NCBI GenBank assembly: GCA_907165135.1
Contig: OU015567.1
Coordinates: forward strand, 12,095,001 to 12,159,000
Reading direction: 5' to 3'
Length of the DNA stretch: 64,000 bases
Source: Oikopleura dioica
Taxonomy: Eukaryota > Chordata > Appendicularia > Copelata > Oikopleuridae
Position 1 is the stretch's first letter. Each line of letters starts with the position of its first letter. The position numbers were made by a program, and so were the translations under genes. Positions 61,018 to 64,000 of this stretch are shown piece after piece. The notes under the pieces were generated by a model, which was given only the letters and a program-made list of their open reading frames with translations, made no database searches and had not been told where the DNA came from.

Positions 61018-61873
61018 ATGAAGATTTCGATTTTTTCGACCTTGCTTCAGCTCTCGGCCGTGTTTGGACTGAGAGACTTTTCAGAAGATCGACTCTGGGC
61101 GAAATTGGATCCTCAATGGGTTGAGTCGAGGATTTTGGTGACAGACGCAAAGCAAAATTACTTACTCGGCTATTTTACGGGCAAATACGGCTCTACTTCG
61201 GAGAAAAAGCGATCTTCCGGTACATTAATCGTCTAATTCTAGCCAGTAAACTCGTTTTTTTCAGGATATCTAGTGCCTATCCCTGATATCGAGTCCTCCC
61301 GGCGATACAATTCAGTTTTGGGCCGGGGTTGCGCCAGTCCCGGTGCATACAAATTGACTAAGTGGCGACCGAAAGCCAACCGCCGAAGAGTCAGAAGAGG
61401 CCAGTGGATTGCGCTGCTCTACCGTGGCGGATGCACTTTTCAGGAAAAGATTCGACTTGCAACAAAACTCGGAGCAGCGGGGGCGATCATCATTGACTCA
61501 TCCTCTAACAGGTTAAATAAAATCCAAAACTTCTCTGAAAATCATCAAAAAATTCAGGTCGCCAACATTGATGAACACTCTTGGCACTTCCATCGTCTCC
61601 ACCAGCGTTTCCAAAATCACCGGTGATCGTCTTAAACTCTTATTAACCCGCAACCGGCCTATTCACGTCTCCATCTCCGTTGGAAGAATCGAACTCGATC
61701 ATCCCCAAAGGACCCCTTCAAACCAAACCTATTCCATTTATCTAAGCCAAAATGGGTTTTCTATAACTCGTTTTTCAAAAAGTAGCGCTACGCCCTTATC
61801 ATATTCATCATCTTGTGTATTTATTGTCGTCATGTATTCTGTATTCAATCTATTATCATTGTCGCATTTGTAA
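61018..61873 (+). CDS. PA-domain protein with GPI-like tail, no RING
   Basis: Exons 61018-61219, 61265-61511, 61558-61873; introns are GT-AG and only 45 and 46 bases. 254 residues. Signal peptide MKISIFSTLLQLSAVFG, then a protease-associated domain: GYLVPIPDIESS, RGQWIALLYRGGCTFQEKIR, ATKLGAAGAIIIDSSSNR, then TSVSKITGDRLKLLL. This matches the lumenal half of RNF13/GRAIL-type PA-TM-RING ligases, which bind cargo or substrate. Here the protein stops right after a small-residue stretch and a hydrophobic tail (CVFIVVMYSVFNLLSLSHL), like a GPI signal, and an AATAAA follows 64 bases later. A RING domain is therefore absent unless an unseen splice exists. The start was chosen for the signal peptide. 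Confidence 0.8.
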
Positions 61874-61936
61874 ATTGTAAAATCACGAGCTAAAATCTGT
61901 ACAAAAAAACTGCTAGCTCTTTGTATATGTAGACTG

Positions 61937-61942
61937 AATAAA
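61937..61942 (+). promoter_or_regulatory. Polyadenylation signal of the PA-domain gene
   Basis: AATAAA 64 bases after the stop codon at 61,871-61,873. It supports the gene ending here and not continuing into the 62.3-kb frame. Confidence 0.55.
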
Positions 61943-62261
61943 TTATCATAAAGAATCGTATCTATTCAAAAACGTATTTAATTTGAGTATGGAAGCAAAA
62001 AGCTTACCTCACCTTACATAAGAGCAGATCGCTCTTATGGAGCATATCTTGAGCACAGGATTAGATTAATTTAGGTTACGTGAGCTTACATAACCAGCTG
62101 GTATAAAATCGAGCTGAGGATTCTTGCGAACACACACATTTAGGAATTGACAATTTGAGAGTCGATGGTAGATTTTTTCTACAACAGGGACTCTTCCAGG
62201 CCCTACAGGTGCACAATGTGCGACCGGTGCTACAAGTACATAAGGTACAAATACAGTTTTC

Positions 62262-62298
62262 TTCTAGGGTTACGGTTAGGATAAGGGTTAGAGTTGGG
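62262..62298 (+). repeat. Degenerate GGGTTAG run
   Basis: GGGTTACGGTTAGGATAAGG followed by GTTAGAGTTGGG resembles a decayed TTAGGG-type tract. A similar short piece (GAGGGTTAGAGTTAGCC) lies at about 45,062. It may be an interstitial telomere-like tract or part of a dispersed repeat. Confidence 0.4.
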
Positions 62299-62371
62299 AT
62301 TCGGCCAAGATTCTTGTAAAAGCCCCTAAAACTCATTCAGCCGCTTTGAAGAGCATTTCGAAGAAACGCAC

Positions 62372-62629
62372 ATGATGCAGTACATGCAAATGCGACTCGC
62401 CAGAAAGCGCGAGGTCGAAAATCAGCACCAAGAAAACATAGTGAATCTACTGACCCCTCCAACCACCCCAGAAGACCCAGAAAATTCGAAACGCGAAAAC
62501 ACCGAAAAAAACAAAAACGAACACGGAGAGCTGAAAATCGATGAAACTGTAGAAAAAATGAATATGAACAAAAACGACGATCATAAACCAGTTCGAATTT
62601 CTGTCATCAAAAGGCGTCAAATAAATTGA
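62372..62629 (+). CDS. Possible small hydrophilic protein
   Basis: It starts MMQYMQMRLARKREVENQHQ. The frame is open back to about 62,325, where an acceptor-like ATTCAG precedes a start reading RFEEHFEETH. The rest is Glu/Lys/Asn-rich (LLTPPTTPEDPENS, then a charged tail ending ISVIKRRQIN). It could be a last exon or a small gene. A trans-splice acceptor at ATTCAG is conceivable, since larvaceans trans-splice leaders, but that is inference. Confidence 0.35.
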   Translation: MMQYMQMRLARKREVENQHQENIVNLLTPPTTPEDPENSKRENTEKNKNEHGELKIDETVEKMNMNKNDDHKPVRISVIKRRQIN

Positions 62630-64000
62630 TCTTACTGAATTGCCTGAATAATCGAGTTGTTTCAAATTACTGATGACAAAGTCCAACATGATAATTAATA
62701 GTACGGTGAAACCAATGGTATGAAACAAACAGGAGTATTCCCTTGGCACTGGAAAAGCGTATGATGTTCCCTAAATATATCAATTAGCCAAACACGTATT
62801 GTCGATTCGGTATTAAAAACAAAAGGATCTCTCTTATATCAAACAAAACCTCTTAATTTCATCAATTTTTAAGTATTGAGTAATTTGAAATTATTTTGCA
62901 TATAAGAATTATTACCAATGGCTTATCAGGAATCATAAATTTAATTCGAAGACACGCCCTTAACAACAAAAAACAGTCATCCAGTTGTCTTTCGAAATCG
63001 AAAGATTTAGTTATAATTTATAACTTATAAATCGTTTTGCGTCTTTGTTTATTGTCACTTAGTAACTACAGTTTTTTACTGAAGATATTAATTCCTTATT
63101 TTCATAGTCAATAAAAACGAAAGGTCAAGAGGGATGAGAATTTATTTGAAGCATTTCGCTTCCGCTGAAATGACGAATTGGTGGGTTTGGAGTTGTGAAT
63201 TTGACATTTTGGATGCGACACCGTTTTAACGTTGGAGCAGTCTTTGTTTAATTGAGCCCCACCACGATGAATTAGATTTCCACCTAACGTGCCAGCTTCT
63301 CCGCTATGATAGAATTTGAAACAAATCCGCTAAAGCGACAAAATACAACCTCAAAAGACATGAAATTCTAAGTACCAGACGGCGAATGCTTATTCTAGTT
63401 CTTGGGCTTTAATTTTTGCGCTCTCTTATTAGCGCGGCTTTTTCAAAACAAAGCCGCGAATCGGCTTCCTAAAATTAGCTTTTCAATCTATTTTAAAATA
63501 CTGTTTCTTCAAATGAGCCGCCACTAGGATTTTCAGCAAAGATCTTTCAAACCCTGACTCAGATTTTCTTCACAGGAAACCGAGCCCTGATCGAAATGAC
63601 AGTACCACGTGACCAAAATTTTCGAAGATGAGATTTCTTTTTGAATACGATCGTATAATTGCCCCTTTGTTGATCACTTTCTGGCTTGGATAGAATGCGA
63701 AAGTATACCCCCTGTACGTAATTGTCAGATTCCCCCGGCGCAGGCGGATGAAATTCAGCAATGCGGCCTGTCTTCTAAAAAATAGAAAATGTCCGCTTAT
63801 TTTCCTTCTGCAGCTGATCCCGCTCTTTTACGCGCGGCCGATGTCTCCCAGGCTTGAATTATGTCAGCAGGCGCGTGTGACACTTCGCTCTGATGTGAAA
63901 ATTGCCCTTGTGCTTTTACTAATGGTATCGAGCCAGCGAAAAGCACCGCCGAAATGAATTTTCGCCAAACGCCACGCCTCGGCAAATGTTTAGAAAATTA
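62630..64000. other. Spacer at right edge
   Basis: No gene supported. It contains a CTGACTCAGG-family element at about 63,430-63,590. The right edge (from about 63,740) becomes GC-richer with open frames on both strands, so a gene may begin just outside the window. Confidence 0.4.
63430..63590. repeat. CTGACTCAGG-family element, diverged
   Basis: The central inverted block GCGCGGCTTTTTCAAAAC...AAAGCCGCG is followed by the family end CCCTGACTCAGATTTTCTTC, then ACAGGAAACCGAGCCCTG. Confidence 0.5.

Noticed and set aside
61790-61895. Alternative membrane helix RYALIIFIILCIYCRH in another frame
   Set aside because: It needs a splice with no GT donor or a base change; the simple frame already ends in a credible GPI-type tail with a poly(A) signal.

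Overview
The window is animal nuclear DNA, most likely from a larvacean (appendicularian) tunicate. Several genes have introns of only about 31-50 bases. Five of the twelve introns of the first gene, and one in the second, seem not to use GT-AG borders (GC-AG, GA-AG, GG-AG), a habit known from Oikopleura. The genes are ordinary animal ones and lie in AT-rich, transposon-laden spacer that is looser than the compact O. dioica genome, so a larger-genome larvacean is a reasonable guess. The species call is inference. I saw no bacterial, viral or organellar genes.

Layout. 0.5-5.6 kb (+): long-chain acyl-CoA synthetase, 13 exons, 5' end missing. 8.7-12.8 kb (-): complete seven-exon gene for a POMK-like protein O-mannose kinase, with a TTAA-flanked mobile element in one intron. 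14.5-17.3 kb: 2.8-kb non-autonomous hAT-like element with an 8-bp target duplication, an inserted inverted-repeat element and three copies of a conserved 65-bp motif. 19.6-20.3 kb: another inverted-repeat element. 20.3-29.2 kb: mostly spacer with weak gene fragments. 29.2-31.1 kb (-): GPI-anchored membrane dipeptidase with one single-base frameshift. 31.8-33.0 kb (-): LIV-1-type ZIP zinc transporter. 33.7-52.3 kb: sparse, with several very small minus-strand membrane-protein genes or gene ends. 55.3-57.0 kb (+): a 230-residue protein of unknown family and a decayed paralogue. 58.3-59.0 kb (+): coiled-coil plus RRM protein. 59.4-59.8 kb: strongly palindromic 411-bp element. 61.0-61.9 kb (+): protease-associated (PA) domain protein with a signal peptide and GPI-like tail but no RING finger.

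The recognised genes do not form a pathway. Three (POMK, dipeptidase, PA-domain protein) act in the secretory route or at the cell surface, the ZIP protein is a membrane transporter, and the acyl-CoA synthetase serves lipid metabolism. I saw no CRISPR array, rRNA or convincing tRNA. Exon borders were placed by eye from reading-frame continuity and remembered protein families.
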